DNA of 64,000 nt from NCBI RefSeq assembly GCF_014904735.1, contig NZ_JACZCR010000050.1, forward strand, positions 1-64,000, given 5' to 3'. A model generated the notes under the pieces. The model was given only the letters and a program-made list of their open reading frames with translations. It made no database searches and was not told the DNA's origin. This document shows, piece after piece, positions 1 through 10,489 of the stretch (position 1 is its first letter; each line of letters opens with the position of its first letter). The position numbers were made by a program, and so were the translations under genes. The stretch is from Microbulbifer hainanensis. Lineage in GTDB: Bacteria > Pseudomonadota > Gammaproteobacteria > Pseudomonadales > Cellvibrionaceae.

Positions 1-1542
1 CTGATCAGCGTATCGGACAAAAGCGGAATCGTGGAATTCGCGCAACAACTCGCCACTATGGGCGTAGAAATCCTCTCCACCGGTGGCACCCACCGCCAGC
101 TGAAGGATGCCGGTGTCGATGTGGTGGAAGTCTCCGACTACACCGGATTTCCCGAGATGATGGATGGGCGCGTCAAAACCCTGCACCCGAAAGTCCACGG
201 CGGCATCCTCGGTCGCCGCGGCACCGATGACAGCGTCATGTCCGAGCACGGCATCACCCCAATCGATATGGTGGTGGTGAACCTGTACCCCTTCGCCCAG
301 ACTGTCGCCAAGCCGGATTGCACCCTGCCGGATGCGATCGAGAACATCGATATCGGCGGCCCGACCATGGTCCGCGCCGCGGCCAAGAACCACAATGACG
401 TGGCTATCGTGGTCAACGCCAGCGATTACGACGGCATCATCGCCGAAATGAAGGCCAACGACGGCGCCCTCGCCCAGGCGACCCGCTTCGACCTGGCCGT
501 AAAGGCCTTCGAACACACCGCCGGCTATGACGGCGCCATCGCCAACTACCTGGGTGCCATCAAGGACGGCGAGAAACAAGCGTTCCCGCGCACCTTCAAC
601 AGCCAGTTCATCAAGAAACTGGATCTGCGTTACGGCGAGAACCCGCATCAAAAGAGCGCGTTCTACGTAGAGTCCAACCCGGCCGAGGCGAGCATTGCCA
701 CCGCCGCGCAGATTCAGGGCAAGGAGCTTTCCTACAACAATATTGCCGATACCGATGCGGCACTGGAGTGCGTCAAGGCCTTCGATGAGCCGGCCTGCGT
801 CATCGTCAAGCATGCCAATCCCTGTGGCGTGGCCGTCGCCGAGAGCATCGGCAATGCCTACGACCTGGCTTTCGCCACCGATACCGAATCCGCTTTCGGC
901 GGCATCATTGCGTTCAACCGCGAGCTGGACGGCGCCACCGCCAAGGCCATCGTCGAGCGCCAGTTCGTCGAAGTGATCATCGCCCCGTCGGTCTCCCCCG
1001 AGGCCAAGGCCGCGGTTGCCGAAAAGAAAAATGTGCGCCTGCTGGTCTGCGGCCAGTGGAGTGCCGATCGCGCCCCGGCGCTGGACTACAAACGCGTCAA
1101 CGGCGGCCTGCTGGTACAGGACCGCGACGACGGTATTGTCACCGCCGGCGATCTGAAGGTGGTCAGCAAGCGCCAGCCGAGCGAGGAAGAAATCCGCGAC
1201 CTGCTATTCACCTGGAAAGTGGCCAAGTTCGTCAAATCCAACGCCATCGTCTACGGCAAGGACGGCCGCACCATCGGTGTCGGCGCCGGCCAGATGAGCC
1301 GGGTCAACTCCGCGCGTATCGCCGCCATCAAGGCCGAGCACGCCGGCCTGGAAGTTAAGGGTTCCGTAATGGCGTCCGACGCCTTCTTCCCGTTCCGCGA
1401 CGGCATCGACAACGCCGCGGCCGTGGGAATTCGCGCAGTCATCCAGCCCGGCGGCTCCATGCGCGACGAGGAAACCATCGCCGCGGCGGACGAGCACGAT
1501 ATGGCCATGGTCTTTACCGGTATGCGTCACTTTCGTCATTAA
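1..1542 (+). CDS. purH: Bifunctional AICAR transformylase/IMP cyclohydrolase, 5' end cut by window
   Basis: PurH catalyses the last two steps of IMP synthesis in the cytoplasm: formylation of AICAR with 10-formyl-THF, then ring closure. The frame is open from base 1 and reads [14 protein letters not shown], the usual PurH N-terminus, so only a few codons are missing upstream. The N-terminal MGS-like IMP cyclohydrolase domain contains STGGT and the [13 protein letters not shown] segment. The C-terminal transformylase domain carries the KHANPCG motif near residue 272 and ends in [12 protein letters not shown], typical for the family. The purD gene follows in the same direction after about 290 bases, a common pur arrangement. 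Identification is very secure; the true start lies outside the window. Confidence 0.97.
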   Translation: MISVSDKSGIVEFAQQLATMGVEILSTGGTHRQLKDAGVDVVEVSDYTGFPEMMDGRVKTLHPKVHGGILGRRGTDDSVMSEHGITPIDMVVVNLYPFAQTVAKPDCTLPDAIENIDIGGPTMVRAAAKNHNDVAIVVNASDYDGIIAEMKANDGALAQATRFDLAVKAFEHTAGYDGAIANYLGAIKDGEKQAFPRTFNSQFIKKLDLRYGENPHQKSAFYVESNPAEASIATAAQIQGKELSYNNIADTDAALECVKAFDEPACVIVKHANPCGVAVAESIGNAYDLAFATDTESAFGGIIAFNRELDGATAKAIVERQFVEVIIAPSVSPEAKAAVAEKKNVRLLVCGQWSADRAPALDYKRVNGGLLVQDRDDGIVTAGDLKVVSKRQPSEEEIRDLLFTWKVAKFVKSNAIVYGKDGRTIGVGAGQMSRVNSARIAAIKAEHAGLEVKGSVMASDAFFPFRDGIDNAAAVGIRAVIQPGGSMRDEETIAAADEHDMAMVFTGMRHFRH

Positions 1543-1562
1543 GAGGCCCACTGATCGCCTTG

Positions 1563-1596
1563 CAATCCCATAGATCATCCTTGATCTATGGGATTG
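1563..1596. repeat. Perfect 15-bp inverted repeat after purH
   Basis: Two 15-base arms pair perfectly around a four-base TCCT loop, starting 21 bases after the purH stop. No T-run follows, so this is not a standard intrinsic terminator. It could stabilise the mRNA 3' end, be a REP-like element or be half of a terminator. Similar long perfect hairpins sit at the ends of rpe and tsaD in this window. Confidence 0.6.
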
Positions 1597-1732
1597 TCGC
1601 CCGTGAAGTGCTGACGCAGGTGCGCTAACCTGCTGACAATTCACGGACTCGCGCCGGCTTTGCCGGCGGCGGCACAACCCTGTGCCGCGAGGCTATGCCG
1701 GTTATGACACCGGAATAGCCAAACGCAGAATG

Positions 1733-1763
1733 AAAAGCCGGCGCCGATTGGGCCGGCTTTTTC
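1733..1763 (+). terminator. Intrinsic terminator between purH and purD
   Basis: A ten-base stem (AAAAGCCGGC with GCCGGCTTTT) and a nine-base loop are followed by a short T-rich stretch. It would end a purH transcript and leaves about 70 bases before the purD start for a separate purD promoter. Confidence 0.65.
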
Positions 1764-1835
1764 TTGCCCGCAACAATTCCGGGCTAAAATACCGCATCTA
1801 ACGGAACACACCGGCCGATTCAGGGGGAACACAGA

Positions 1836-3134
1836 ATGAACGTATTGGTAATTGGCGCCGGCGGCCGCGAGCACGCCCTGGCGTGGAAAGCGGCCCAGAA
1901 CCCCGCCGTCGACACCGTCTTCGTGGCACCGGGCAACGCCGGCACAGCGCGCGAACCCAAGCTGCAGAATGTCGCCATCGGTGTCGACAACTTCTCCGCA
2001 CTGGCGGAGTTTGCCGAGGACAACGGCGTCGAGCTGACCATCGTCGGCCCGGAGGCCCCGCTGGTAGACGGTATCGTCGACTTCTTTAACGGCCGCGGCC
2101 TGGCGATTTTCGGCCCAAGTAAGGCGGCGGCCCAGCTAGAGGGCTCCAAGGCCTTTACCAAGGACTTCCTCGAGCGCCACCAGATTCCGACCGCCGCCTA
2201 CCAAAATTTCACCGAAACTGAACCCGCGGTCGAGTACATCCGCAAGATGGGCGCCCCCATCGTGGTCAAGGCCGACGGCCTGGCTGCCGGCAAGGGCGTC
2301 ATCGTGGCGGAGACCGAGCAGCAGGCAGAACTGGCCGTGCGCGATATGCTGTCCGGTAACGCTTTCGGCGAAGCCGGCTGTCGCGTAGTGATCGAGGAGT
2401 TCCTCGCCGGTGAAGAGGCCAGCTTCATCGTCATGGTGGACGGCGAGCATATCTTGCCGATGGCCACCAGCCAGGACCACAAGCGCGTCGGCGACGGCGA
2501 CACAGGCCCGAATACCGGCGGTATGGGCGCCTATTCCCCGGCACCGGTAGTCACCGACAGTGTCTACCAGCGCATCATGGCAGAAGTCATCGAACCGACA
2601 GTCAAAGGCCTCGCGGCCGAGGGCATACCCTATACCGGCTTCCTGTACGCCGGACTGATGATCGATGCCGACGGCGCCCCCAAGGTGATCGAATACAACT
2701 GCCGCTTCGGCGACCCGGAAACCCAGCCGATTATGATGCGGCTGAAATCCGACCTGGTTGAACTGTGCCGCGCTGCTGTGGACAAGAGCCTCGACCAGGT
2801 GGAAATTGAATGGGATGCCCGCCCGGCACTCGGCGTAGTCTTGGCCGCCAACGGCTATCCCGGCAGCTACCGCAAGGGCGACGCCATCAGCGGTCTGGAC
2901 CGCGCCGACAGCGACAATGCCAAGGTTTTCCACGCCGGCACCGCACTGGACGGTGAGCGTGTAGTCACCAGCGGTGGCCGCGTCCTCTGTGCCACCGCAC
3001 TGGGCGACACTGTGGCCGAGGCCCAGGCCAACGCCTACGAAGCCGCGCGCGCCATTCACTGGGACGGTGTATTCTTCCGCAAGGACATCGGCTACCGCGC
3101 CATCGAGCGCGAGGAAGCCGCCACTAGCGAGTAG
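1836..3134 (+). CDS. purD: Phosphoribosylamine-glycine ligase (GAR synthetase)
   Basis: PurD joins glycine to 5-phosphoribosylamine with ATP, the second step of purine synthesis. The 432-residue product has the full family length: an N-terminal Rossmann-like domain ([17 protein letters not shown]), a central ATP-grasp domain with [13 protein letters not shown] near residue 145 and the EFLAGEEAS segment, a D/E/N metal site in [12 protein letters not shown], and a C-terminal domain. The start ATG follows a purine-rich GGGGGAA site. The coq7 gene follows after 26 bases on the same strand, so the two may be cotranscribed. No oddities seen. Confidence 0.97.
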   Translation: MNVLVIGAGGREHALAWKAAQNPAVDTVFVAPGNAGTAREPKLQNVAIGVDNFSALAEFAEDNGVELTIVGPEAPLVDGIVDFFNGRGLAIFGPSKAAAQLEGSKAFTKDFLERHQIPTAAYQNFTETEPAVEYIRKMGAPIVVKADGLAAGKGVIVAETEQQAELAVRDMLSGNAFGEAGCRVVIEEFLAGEEASFIVMVDGEHILPMATSQDHKRVGDGDTGPNTGGMGAYSPAPVVTDSVYQRIMAEVIEPTVKGLAAEGIPYTGFLYAGLMIDADGAPKVIEYNCRFGDPETQPIMMRLKSDLVELCRAAVDKSLDQVEIEWDARPALGVVLAANGYPGSYRKGDAISGLDRADSDNAKVFHAGTALDGERVVTSGGRVLCATALGDTVAEAQANAYEAARAIHWDGVFFRKDIGYRAIEREEAATSE

Positions 3135-3160
3135 TAACGGGCCCTGCAGGAATACGACAG

Positions 3161-3805
3161 ATGAGTGAGCGCAAACTGACCGGCCTCGACCGCCTGCTAT
3201 TGCAGGCGGATCGCGCCCTCCGCACCCTGAGCCCCGGCACCCCCAGCCACGCCCGGCCATCGCCGGCGAAGGGCGAGCAGGAGGCGGAACTCAGCGATGC
3301 CGAGCGCCGGCACGCCGCGGGACTGATGCGGGTTAACCACAGCGGCGAAGTCTGCGCCCAGGCCCTCTATCAGGGCCAGGCGTTGACCGCCAAGCTGCCG
3401 GAAGTGCGCGGCGAAATGGAACAGGCTGCGGACGAGGAAATCGACCACCTGGCCTGGTGTGAGCAGCGCCTGCGGGAGCTGGACAGCCGTCCCAGCCTGC
3501 TGAATCCGCTGTGGTACGGCCTGTCGTTTGGCCTCGGTGCCACCGCCGGCAAGATCAGCGATCGGGTCAGCCTCGGCTTTGTCGCCGCCACAGAAGAACA
3601 GGTGTGCAAGCACCTGCAGAGCCACCTGCAGCGTTTGCCCGCCGAGGATCAGCGCAGCCGTGCCGTGGTGGAGCAGATGCTGGTGGATGAAGAAGAGCAC
3701 GGTCACGCCGCGCTGGCCGCTGGCGGTGCCCGCTTCCCGGCGCCGCTGAAAGGCCTGATGTCGCTGGTGTCCAAGGCCATGACCTCGGCCAGCTACAGAG
3801 TTTGA
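3161..3805 (+). CDS. coq7: Demethoxyubiquinone (DMQ) hydroxylase
   Basis: Coq7 is a membrane-associated di-iron monooxygenase that hydroxylates C6 of demethoxyubiquinone, the last hydroxylation of ubiquinone synthesis. The 214-residue product shows ferritin-like iron ligands: [17 protein letters not shown] (first Glu), [10 protein letters not shown] (ExxH), ATEEQVCKH and [10 protein letters not shown] (second ExxH). The loop around residues 27-45 ([19 protein letters not shown]) is low-complexity, as is common between the first helix and the core. An AGGA site precedes the ATG. Coq7, rather than UbiF, is typical of Pseudomonas-related bacteria. Confidence 0.95.
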   Translation: MSERKLTGLDRLLLQADRALRTLSPGTPSHARPSPAKGEQEAELSDAERRHAAGLMRVNHSGEVCAQALYQGQALTAKLPEVRGEMEQAADEEIDHLAWCEQRLRELDSRPSLLNPLWYGLSFGLGATAGKISDRVSLGFVAATEEQVCKHLQSHLQRLPAEDQRSRAVVEQMLVDEEEHGHAALAAGGARFPAPLKGLMSLVSKAMTSASYRV

Positions 3806-3837
3806 TCGGGAATAGGAATCCCTGTCAAACCAGACAC

Positions 3838-3863
3838 GGCGGGCCCCCAGCAGCGGGGCCGCC
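3838..3863. terminator. GC-rich hairpin between convergent coq7 and OsmC gene
   Basis: GGCG and GCCCC arms pair with GGGGC and CGCC around a short loop in the 86-base gap between two convergent genes. Position suggests transcription termination for both strands, but there is no T-run, so the call is weak. Confidence 0.35.
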
Positions 3864-3891
3864 TCACCTCCGGAATAATCCCCGCCTGGCC

Positions 3892-4299
3892 TTATAGCTC
3901 TTCAATGCGGTAGCTGTGGACGATTTCCACCCCGGCATTCTTCAGCATGATGGAAGCCGAGCAGTATTTGTCGGCCGACAGCTCCACCGCCCGCTGCACC
4001 TGGGCTTCCTTGATACCGCGGCCGCGCACGACGAACTCCATCTCGATGCGGGAAAAAGGCGCCGGCGTCGTATCGGGACGTTCGCCATTCAGCTCACAGT
4101 GGCAGGAAATCACGTCCTGCCGCGCCTTCTGCAGGATACTGACGACGTCGTAGGACGCACAGCCACCCACGCCCAGCAGTATCATTTCCATCGGGCGGAT
4201 GCCGTTGTTCTTGATACCGCCTTCCATAACCACGGAATTGCCACTAGCGGCCTCGCCGACAAACGTCAGCCCGTCCACCCAGGTTACCTTGCCCTGCAT
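3892..4299 (-). CDS. OsmC/YhfA-family thiol peroxidase-like protein
   Basis: This 135-residue protein belongs to the OsmC superfamily, small cytoplasmic dimers that reduce organic hydroperoxides through two conserved cysteines. Both are present: Cys47 in GVGGCASYDVV and Cys113 in DKYCSASIML, and the RPMEMILLGVGG helix start is typical. Length and pattern fit the YhfA-like branch next to crp in many gammaproteobacteria, whose substrate is unknown. The start is set at the ATG preceded by GGAGGAG; a longer reading frame upstream lacks a ribosome site and family similarity. It is divergent from the crp gene, and that neighbourhood is conserved. Confidence 0.88.
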   Translation of the reverse strand: MQGKVTWVDGLTFVGEAASGNSVVMEGGIKNNGIRPMEMILLGVGGCASYDVVSILQKARQDVISCHCELNGERPDTTPAPFSRIEMEFVVRGRGIKEAQVQRAVELSADKYCSASIMLKNAGVEIVHSYRIEEL

Positions 4300-4665
4300 T
4301 GCCAAACTCCTCCAGATTGCCCGTCGGGGCATTATGAAATGATGAATGGCGCGAAGCTTACCATATCGCCCCGGTAACCTATTGCGCATTGATTTCAGGT
4401 ATAGTGGTCGCAGATCAATTGCCGCCCAGTACAGGCTCTGAAAAGGAGCACGGCAGTCGGTTGCCACTGAACTCCTCGATCGCTATAAGGTCTTTCTTGG
4501 TATACCGCCTGCTTTGGCAAGATAACAGTGTTCCAGATCACACTGCGGGAGTTTCCCGGCGCAAGCCACTGTTGGGGACAGGCTTTTAGCGCCATAATTC
4601 GCCAATGCCACAGAGCATTCTGGCCGGGATCAGGCACGCAAGTAAAAATTATAAGGAGTAGGTCC
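4300..4665. promoter_or_regulatory. Divergent regulatory region between OsmC gene and crp
   Basis: This 366-base gap holds no convincing coding frame. It must contain the promoters of both divergent genes. I could not find a well-spaced -35/-10 pair; TATAGT at 4400-4405 is the best lone -10. A possible Crp half-site is listed separately. Confidence 0.5.
4527..4542 (+). promoter_or_regulatory. Possible Crp/Vfr half-site upstream of crp
   Basis: The 16 bases end in TCACA, the right half of the TGTGA-N6-TCACA consensus, but the left half reads AGTGT and matches poorly. The site lies about 125 bases before the crp start. Autoregulation of crp is known in relatives, so the site is plausible but weak. 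Confidence 0.25.
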
Positions 4666-5301
4666 GTGACGGTTGCTACAGAAGAAACCATGACTATCGG
4701 CAATATCGAAGATTTCCTGGCCCACTGCCACCGGCGTCGCTATCCGGCTAAAAGCACGATCATTTACGCCGGCGACCGCTGCGAGTCCCTCTATTTCATT
4801 ATGCGCGGCTCCGTAACCGTCCTGATCGAGGACGACGAAGGCCGTGAGATGATCGTGGCCTACCTGAACGATGGCGACTTCTTCGGTGAAATGGGCCTGT
4901 TCGACCAGGATACCCGCAGTGCCTGGGTGCGCACCAAGACCGAATGTGAAGTGGCGGAGATCTCCTACAGCAAGTTTCAGGAACTGAGCCGTCAGCACCC
5001 GGAATTCCTGTTCGCACTGGCCACACAGATGGCCGGTCGCCTGCGCAACACCACGCGCAAAGTCGGTGACTTGGCGTTCCTCGACGTCACCGGCCGCGTG
5101 GCCCGCACTTTGCTGGACCTGTGCAACGAACCCGATGCGATGACGCACCCGGAAGGGATGCAGATCAAGATCACCCGCCAGGAAATCGGCCGTATCGTCG
5201 GCTGCTCGCGGGAGATGGTCGGCCGCGTACTGAAGACCCTGGAGGAACAGGGGCTGGTATCCGTGAAAGGCAAGACAATGGTGGTCTACGGCACCCGCTG
5301 A
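4666..5301 (+). CDS. crp: cAMP receptor protein (Crp/Vfr family regulator)
   Basis: Global transcription regulator that binds cAMP and then DNA. The 211-residue product closely follows E. coli Crp and Pseudomonas Vfr. The N-terminal cyclic-nucleotide domain has the phosphate-binding segment GEMGLF followed by RSAWVR. The dimer helix precedes [14 protein letters not shown], and the C-terminal winged helix reads [20 protein letters not shown]. The start chosen is the GTG seven bases after AAGGAG; a longer upstream frame has no ribosome site and no similarity. The loop after GEMGLF is slightly shorter than in E. coli, as in Vfr. A bidirectional terminator separates it from the convergent trpC. 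Confidence 0.94.
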   Translation: MTVATEETMTIGNIEDFLAHCHRRRYPAKSTIIYAGDRCESLYFIMRGSVTVLIEDDEGREMIVAYLNDGDFFGEMGLFDQDTRSAWVRTKTECEVAEISYSKFQELSRQHPEFLFALATQMAGRLRNTTRKVGDLAFLDVTGRVARTLLDLCNEPDAMTHPEGMQIKITRQEIGRIVGCSREMVGRVLKTLEEQGLVSVKGKTMVVYGTR

Positions 5302-5320
5302 CAGCCCATTCACGATTTGC

Positions 5321-5350
5321 AAAAAAGGCGACCCTTGGGTCGCCTTTTTT
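5321..5350. terminator. Bidirectional intrinsic terminator between crp and trpC
   Basis: A perfect 14-bp stem (AAAAAAGGCGACCC with its complement) with a two-base loop has an A-run before it and a T-run after it. It can stop both crp transcription and the leftward trp operon. Confidence 0.9.
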
Positions 5351-5388
5351 ATTCCGCCACTAAGCGAATTCGAAAATTCCCTGCCGCC

Positions 5389-6183
5389 TCAGTTGAACAT
5401 TTCCAGCAGTTTGCGCCCCGGTTCCGGTTCGCGCATAAACGCCTCGCCAACTAGGAACGCATTGACGTCGTGGCCGCGCATCGCCGCCACATCATCGGTG
5501 GTGTGGATACCGCTCTCGGTGACCACAATGCGGTCCTCCGGCACTAGATCCAGCAGCTTGAATGTCGTCTCCAGCTGTACGTCGAACGTGTGCAGGTTGC
5601 GATTGTTGATTCCGATCAGTCGGTTCGGCAGTGCCAGCGCCCGCTCCAGTTCCGCACGGTCGTGCACTTCCACCAGCACGTCCAGGCCCAGCTCCTGTGC
5701 CAGCCCGTTCAGGTCCCGCATCTGGCCGTCTTCCAGACAGGCGGCGATCAGCAGAATGCAGTCGGCACCAATCGCGCGGGCTTCGCATACCTGGTAGGGA
5801 TCGACGGTGAAATCCTTGCGCAACACCGGCAGGCGTACGGCATTGCGCGCCTGCTGCAGGTAGCTGTCACTGCCCTGGAAAAAATCCACGTCAGTGAGCA
5901 CTGACAGGCAGGCGGCGCTACCCTTTTCGTAGCTGGTGGCGATCTCCGCGGGAATGAAATCGGGGCGAATCACCCCCTTGCTCGGTGAAGCCTTCTTGAT
6001 TTCGGCGATCACTGCCGCTTCGCCAGCACTGATTCGGGTTTCGATCGCGGTAACAAATCCCCGTGCCGGCGGCTGATCCAGCGCCCGCGCGCGCATGTCC
6101 TGCAGAGAACACTGCCGCTGTCGCTCGGTCACTTCCTGCCATTTGCGCTCGACGATGGTTTTTAGAATGGTCGGCGTGCTCAT
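5389..6183 (-). CDS. trpC: Indole-3-glycerol phosphate synthase
   Basis: TrpC converts carboxyphenylamino-deoxyribulose phosphate to indole-3-glycerol phosphate in tryptophan synthesis. The 264-residue TIM-barrel protein is a monofunctional TrpC with no fused TrpF. Diagnostic segments are [47 protein letters not shown] and [12 protein letters not shown], and all the known catalytic Lys and Glu residues lie within these blocks. The ATG follows AGAGGAGA. It is the last gene of the leftward trp operon and its stop is followed by the terminator shared with crp. Confidence 0.97.
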   Translation of the reverse strand: MSTPTILKTIVERKWQEVTERQRQCSLQDMRARALDQPPARGFVTAIETRISAGEAAVIAEIKKASPSKGVIRPDFIPAEIATSYEKGSAACLSVLTDVDFFQGSDSYLQQARNAVRLPVLRKDFTVDPYQVCEARAIGADCILLIAACLEDGQMRDLNGLAQELGLDVLVEVHDRAELERALALPNRLIGINNRNLHTFDVQLETTFKLLDLVPEDRIVVTESGIHTTDDVAAMRGHDVNAFLVGEAFMREPEPGRKLLEMFN

Positions 6184-6244
6184 GGCTGATTCTCCTCTGC
6201 CCTGCTGATTTTATCGCGTGCGCTTGCGACTCGCTTTTCGGAGC

Positions 6245-7294
6245 TCACGGCCGTATTTCCTCGGCGCGGAACGCGCTGGTAAAGGCGGCCAGGTCCTTGA
6301 TTTTTTCCGCAGCCAGGCCGGTACAGATGGCATCCTGGGCCATGGCCACGCCCTGCTCCGCGCTATCGGCGATGCCGCTGACGTAGATCGCCAGTCCCGC
6401 ATTCATCGCGATGACATCGGCCGCTTTCTGCGCCGCTTCGCTATCCTCTCCTGTCAGCGCCGCATTGATCAACGCGAGGGATTCCTCCGAACCGGCCACG
6501 GCAAGCCCCTCGAGATTGCGGCGTTCGATGCCAAAATCCTCCGGGCGAATGACGCGCTCCTGCAGTACACCGTCTTTCAGCTCCACCGCATGGGTGTCCG
6601 CTGCCAGGCTTGCCTCGTCGAGACCGTCTTCACTGTGAATGACCAGTGCGTGTTCAGCGCCAAGGCTCTGCAGCACTTCCGCCACTATCCGGCAGTAGGT
6701 GCGGTCGTAGACCCCGATCACCTGGCGTCTCACACCCGCCGGGTTTGTCAGCGGTCCGAGCAGATTGAAAATGGTACGCAGCCCCAGCGCGCGGCGCGCG
6801 CCGATCGCATGGCGCATAGCGCTGTGATAGCTGGGCGCAAACATGAAACCGACGCCAATGGTGTCCACGCAGCGGGCCACCTGTTCCGGCGTCAGTTCGA
6901 GGAAGATGCCGGCGCGCTCGAGCAGGTCAGCTGCGCCACTGCTCGACGACACCGAGCGGTTGCCGTGCTTGGCGACCCGCGCCCCTGCGGCTGCGGCAAC
7001 GAAGCTGGCGGCGCTGGAAACGTTGAACAGATTGGCGCCGTCACCGCCGGTACCGACGATATCCACGGCGTGGGTCAGGTCGAGTTCCACCTTGGTGGCC
7101 AGTTCGCGCATTACCTCGACCGCCCCGGCGATCTCGTCGACGGTCTCACCGCGCATCCGCAGGGCGACCAGTAGAGCCCCGATCTGTGCCTCCTGGGCCT
7201 CACCGTGCATGATCTGGCTCATGACTGCGCGCATTTCCGCGCGGCTCAGGTGTTCGCCGTCCACCAGCCTGGCGATGGCCTGTTGGATATTCAT
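6245..7294 (-). CDS. trpD: Anthranilate phosphoribosyltransferase
   Basis: TrpD transfers the phosphoribosyl group of PRPP to anthranilate, the second step of tryptophan synthesis. The 349-residue product has the PRPP-binding glycine-rich loop [19 protein letters not shown] near residues 80-98, [18 protein letters not shown], and the metal-binding EDGLDE segment near residue 223. It is not fused to TrpG, which is encoded by the separate gene 66 bases upstream. trpC follows after a 61-base gap. Confidence 0.97.
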   Translation of the reverse strand: MNIQQAIARLVDGEHLSRAEMRAVMSQIMHGEAQEAQIGALLVALRMRGETVDEIAGAVEVMRELATKVELDLTHAVDIVGTGGDGANLFNVSSAASFVAAAAGARVAKHGNRSVSSSSGAADLLERAGIFLELTPEQVARCVDTIGVGFMFAPSYHSAMRHAIGARRALGLRTIFNLLGPLTNPAGVRRQVIGVYDRTYCRIVAEVLQSLGAEHALVIHSEDGLDEASLAADTHAVELKDGVLQERVIRPEDFGIERRNLEGLAVAGSEESLALINAALTGEDSEAAQKAADVIAMNAGLAIYVSGIADSAEQGVAMAQDAICTGLAAEKIKDLAAFTSAFRAEEIRP

Positions 7295-7360
7295 CTCGCT
7301 TCCCCCTTATCCGTATCTTGCTGACCTGCAGGGGCCGGCATTGCCGCTCCTGCTTTCGAG

Positions 7361-7939
7361 TCACGACTCCAGAAAATTGCGCAGCATGTCGTGCCCGTGC
7401 TGCGTGAGAATGGACTCGGGATGAAACTGCACTCCCTCCACCGCCAGCTCGCGGTGGCGCAGGCCCATGATTTCCTCTATTTCCCCGCTTTCGGTTTCCG
7501 TCCAGGCGGTGATTTCCAGACAGTCCGGCAGGCTCCCCTTTTCCACCACCAGGGAGTGGTAGCGGGTGGCCTCGAACGGATTCGACAGGCCGTGGAACAC
7601 CCCCAGGTTGTTGTGCACTATCTGTGAGGTCTTGCCATGCATGACGCGGCCCGCGCGGACTACCCGGCCACCAAACACCTGGCCGATACTCTGGTGTCCG
7701 AGACAGATCCCCAGGATCGGCACCTGTCCGGCGTAACGACGGATAGTATCCAGCGAGATACCCGCCTCATTGGGCGTACAGGGGCCGGGAGAAATAACGA
7801 TTTTCTCCGGCTCCAGCGCATCGATATCCTCAACGGCAATCTCGTCGTTGCGCTTGACCACCACTTCCGCACCCAGCTCCGCCAGGTACTGCACTACGTT
7901 CCAAGTGAAGGAGTCGTAGTTATCGATCATCAATATCAT
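7361..7939 (-). CDS. trpG: Anthranilate synthase glutamine amidotransferase subunit
   Basis: TrpG releases ammonia from glutamine for anthranilate synthase. Its 192 residues make up a class I amidotransferase: the nucleophile Cys lies in [13 protein letters not shown] near residue 79, and the His-Glu pair in [11 protein letters not shown] near residue 170. The protein could also serve PabB, as trpG does in several bacteria. Its ATG overlaps the stop of the upstream ion-channel gene by four bases (ATGA), so the two are translationally coupled, which is unusual for unrelated functions. Confidence 0.96.
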   Translation of the reverse strand: MILMIDNYDSFTWNVVQYLAELGAEVVVKRNDEIAVEDIDALEPEKIVISPGPCTPNEAGISLDTIRRYAGQVPILGICLGHQSIGQVFGGRVVRAGRVMHGKTSQIVHNNLGVFHGLSNPFEATRYHSLVVEKGSLPDCLEITAWTETESGEIEEIMGLRHRELAVEGVQFHPESILTQHGHDMLRNFLES

Positions 7940-8799
7940 TGGGTGGCTCCCTCTTCGCCCGCTGGCGCGGCAGACTGTTCCATGCGTTTCTGCAGGCGGC
8001 CCAGGGCCTCCTGGGTCGCGCGCAATTCGCGCAGAATTTCATTTTGGCTGGGTGGCAGTTGCAACTCATCGAGGCGGCGCAACTTGGCCTCCTCAAGGTT
8101 GTTCAGCACGACACCGATAAACAGGTTGATCATCACGAACGCACCCATGACCACGAAGCTGACAAAGTAGACCCAGGCCCAGGGCATGGTCTCCATCGCC
8201 GTGTACATAATGTCGGTCCAGTCCTCGAAGGTCACGATGCGAAACAGGCTCAGCAGCGCGATCGGCAGGCTGCGCCAGTGGGTCGGGTCGATATCGTGAA
8301 ACAGGAAATAGCCGGCCACGCCATAAATATAAAAAATGATGCCCATCAGCAGCGAGATGTGGAACATGCTGGGCAGGCTGCGCAACAGCGTGTCCACCAG
8401 CAGGCGCAATTCCGGAAAGGCCGACACCAGGCGCAGCACACGCAACACCCGCACCAGGCGCGCGAGGGTTGCCAGCGGCCCGGCCGCCGGTATCAGGCTC
8501 AGGGCAATGATGCTGAAATCGAAACAGTTCCAGCCGCTGGCGAAATAGCGCCAGGGCCGTTCACCGTGGGCCGCCATCTTGATCGCCGCCTCCACGACAA
8601 ACGCCAGCAGGATCAGCTGGTTGATGCCATACAGCAGATCGCCGAAACGGGCCAGGACCCACTGCGAGGTCTCCAGCCCCACCGCGACGCCGTTGAGCAG
8701 GATCAGCCCGATGATGACCTGGTTGAACAGCGGCGCCTCGACGACCCGCTGACAGGATTCAGCTATGGAAAACTTCCGCGCAAAACTAACTTCGTTCAT
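7936..8799 (-). CDS. Voltage-gated cation channel of the single-domain (NaChBac/BacNav-like) type
   Basis: A 287-residue inner-membrane protein with six membrane segments. S4 (residues 111-125) carries four Arg spaced by three (R114, R117, R120, R123), the voltage sensor pattern. The pore loop between S5 and S6 reads TFEDWTD at residues 190-196, where typical bacterial sodium channels have TLESW plus a small residue. The extra Asp at two positions resembles calcium-selective filters, so ion selectivity is open. A C-terminal coiled coil (residues 235-275) fits the tetramerisation tail of the family. The ATG overlaps the trpE end by 14 bases and the stop overlaps trpG by four; an alternative TTG start lies nine bases upstream. 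It is embedded between trpE and trpG with no clear metabolic link. Confidence 0.88.
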   Translation of the reverse strand: MNEVSFARKFSIAESCQRVVEAPLFNQVIIGLILLNGVAVGLETSQWVLARFGDLLYGINQLILLAFVVEAAIKMAAHGERPWRYFASGWNCFDFSIIALSLIPAAGPLATLARLVRVLRVLRLVSAFPELRLLVDTLLRSLPSMFHISLLMGIIFYIYGVAGYFLFHDIDPTHWRSLPIALLSLFRIVTFEDWTDIMYTAMETMPWAWVYFVSFVVMGAFVMINLFIGVVLNNLEEAKLRRLDELQLPPSQNEILRELRATQEALGRLQKRMEQSAAPAGEEGATQ

Positions 8800-10306
8800 C
8801 GCTGGCAATCTTTACTCTCTTGCGGTTGTCGCCACTGGCGGACAGGGCCATGGCCGCGGCACGGAAGAGCGCGCGGGCCTTGTTCATGGTTTCGTCCCAC
8901 TCGGACTGCGGATCCGAATCGGCCACCAGGCCGGCACCGGCCTGGATATACAATTTGCCATCCTTGATCACCGCGGTGCGGATGGCGATGGCGGTGTCCA
9001 TGTTGCCGTTCCAGGCCAGGTAACCGACGGCACCTCCATAGATGCCGCGTTTCTCCGGCTCCAGCTCATCGATGATTTCCATCGCGCGGATTTTCGGCGC
9101 GCCGGACAAAGTGCCTGCCGGCAGTGCCGCGCGCAGTGCATCGATGCCGGTGAGACCGGATTTCAGCCGGCCGGTAACGTTGGAAGTGATATGCATGACG
9201 TGGGAGTAACGCTCGACCACCATCTGCTCCGTGACCTTCACACTGCCGGTTTCGGCCACGCGACCGACATCGTTGCGCCCCAGGTCAATCAGCATCAGGT
9301 GCTCGGCAATTTCTTTCGGATCCTCGAGTAACTCGCGCTCCAGCGCCGCGTCCTCCTCCTCGGTGGCACCGCGGCGGCGGGTGCCCGCGAGGGGGCGTAC
9401 AGTCATGTCTCCGTCTTCCAGATGCACCAGGATCTCCGGGCTGGAACCCACTACCTGGTGGTCGCCAAGATCGAGGAAATACATGTATGGCGAGGGGTTG
9501 AGGCTACGCAGGGCGCGGTACAGATTCAGCGGCGGCGCATCGAAATCGGCGGAAAGCCGCTGCGACGGCACCACCTGCATGACATCGCCAGCGAGTACAT
9601 AGTCCTTGACCTTGTCGACGGCACGCTTGAACGCCGCCTCACCAAAATGGGAGTGAAAGGCGGACTCGTCGATGCCGTCGCCGTCCAGATCCAGCGGCAC
9701 AGTATCCGGCAGCGGCTGTGCCAGCCTGCCCACCAACTGATCGAGGCGCTTCTGAGCGCGCTCGTAATCGCCGTCCTGTTCCGGGTTGCCGTGCACGATA
9801 AAGATCACGGCGCCGGCGAGGTTGTCGAACACCACCAGTTCATCGCTGACCATCAGGAGGATATCCGGATTGCCGAGGGTATCCGGGGGCGTACTGTCAG
9901 CCAGGCGCGGCTCGATATAGCGCACGCAGTCATAGCCGAAATAGCCCACCAGGCCGCCATTGAAACGCGGCAGGCCCGGCAGTTCCGGTACCCGGTAGCG
10001 GCGCTGAAAATCCTCGACGAATGCGAGCGGATCCGCGGCCTGATGCTGTTCCACCACGCTGCCGTCGCGCTCGACGGTAATCTCGTGACCGCGCACCCGC
10101 AGCAGCGTGCGTGCCGGCAAGCCGATCATCGAATAGCGGCCCCACTTTTCTCCCCCCTGCACGGACTCCAGCAGGTAGCTGTAGCGGCCGGCGGCCAGTT
10201 TCAAGTAGGTAGACAGCGGCGTTTCGATATCCGCCAGCACGCGGCGGATCAGCGGTATGCGGTTGTAACCCTCAGACGCAAGTTGGGCGTATTCGCTTGG
10301 GGTCAT
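8786..10306 (-). CDS. trpE: Anthranilate synthase component I
   Basis: TrpE makes anthranilate from chorismate with ammonia from TrpG. The 506-residue product has the chorismate-binding domain with [38 protein letters not shown] and [18 protein letters not shown]. The N-terminal segment containing [16 protein letters not shown] is the region of Trp feedback binding (a conserved Ser lies in LLES). The start is the ATG five bases after GGAG; a GTG-like start five codons earlier is less likely. It is the first structural gene of the operon, behind a candidate leader peptide and promoter. Confidence 0.97.
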   Translation of the reverse strand: MTPSEYAQLASEGYNRIPLIRRVLADIETPLSTYLKLAAGRYSYLLESVQGGEKWGRYSMIGLPARTLLRVRGHEITVERDGSVVEQHQAADPLAFVEDFQRRYRVPELPGLPRFNGGLVGYFGYDCVRYIEPRLADSTPPDTLGNPDILLMVSDELVVFDNLAGAVIFIVHGNPEQDGDYERAQKRLDQLVGRLAQPLPDTVPLDLDGDGIDESAFHSHFGEAAFKRAVDKVKDYVLAGDVMQVVPSQRLSADFDAPPLNLYRALRSLNPSPYMYFLDLGDHQVVGSSPEILVHLEDGDMTVRPLAGTRRRGATEEEDAALERELLEDPKEIAEHLMLIDLGRNDVGRVAETGSVKVTEQMVVERYSHVMHITSNVTGRLKSGLTGIDALRAALPAGTLSGAPKIRAMEIIDELEPEKRGIYGGAVGYLAWNGNMDTAIAIRTAVIKDGKLYIQAGAGLVADSDPQSEWDETMNKARALFRAAAMALSASGDNRKRVKIASDERS

Positions 10307-10392
10307 GGCGACTCCAGTCAATTGTCAGAGTTTCTGTCGGCGGGCGGGTAGGTACAGAAAGCGCCCACGGGAAAGGTAGCCAGACGGTATTG

Positions 10393-10464
10393 TTACCGGT
10401 TGTTGGCCTCAGCGGACTGGCGGCGCCATCGCCAGCTTTGAATGTGGGGGGTGGTGTGGTTCAC
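10393..10464 (-). CDS. trpL: Candidate trp leader peptide (23 residues, two Trp)
   Basis: A short frame upstream of trpE reads MNHTTPHIQSWRWRRQSAEA and then NNR, with two Trp codons two apart. It begins with GTG seven bases after GAGGG; an in-frame ATG lies two codons upstream. The codons around the two Trp can pair with downstream bases (CTGGCG with CGCCAG), as expected in attenuation. I did not find a clear U-rich terminator between it and trpE, so the mechanism is uncertain. Trp leader peptides of other gammaproteobacteria support the idea; the frame could still be chance. Confidence 0.42.
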   Translation of the reverse strand: MNHTTPHIQSWRWRRQSAEANNR

Positions 10465-10489
10465 GGACATTCCCTCGATTAGGCCGGCT

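Noticed and set aside
2136-3260. 374-residue minus-strand frame opposite purD
   Set aside because: Antisense shadow of a secure housekeeping gene, with no recognisable protein features.
10306-10392. Intrinsic terminator of a trp attenuator before trpE
   Set aside because: Short pairings exist (CGGTA with TACCG; TTTCTGT with ACAGAAA) but none is GC-rich with a following T-run, so no terminator was annotated.
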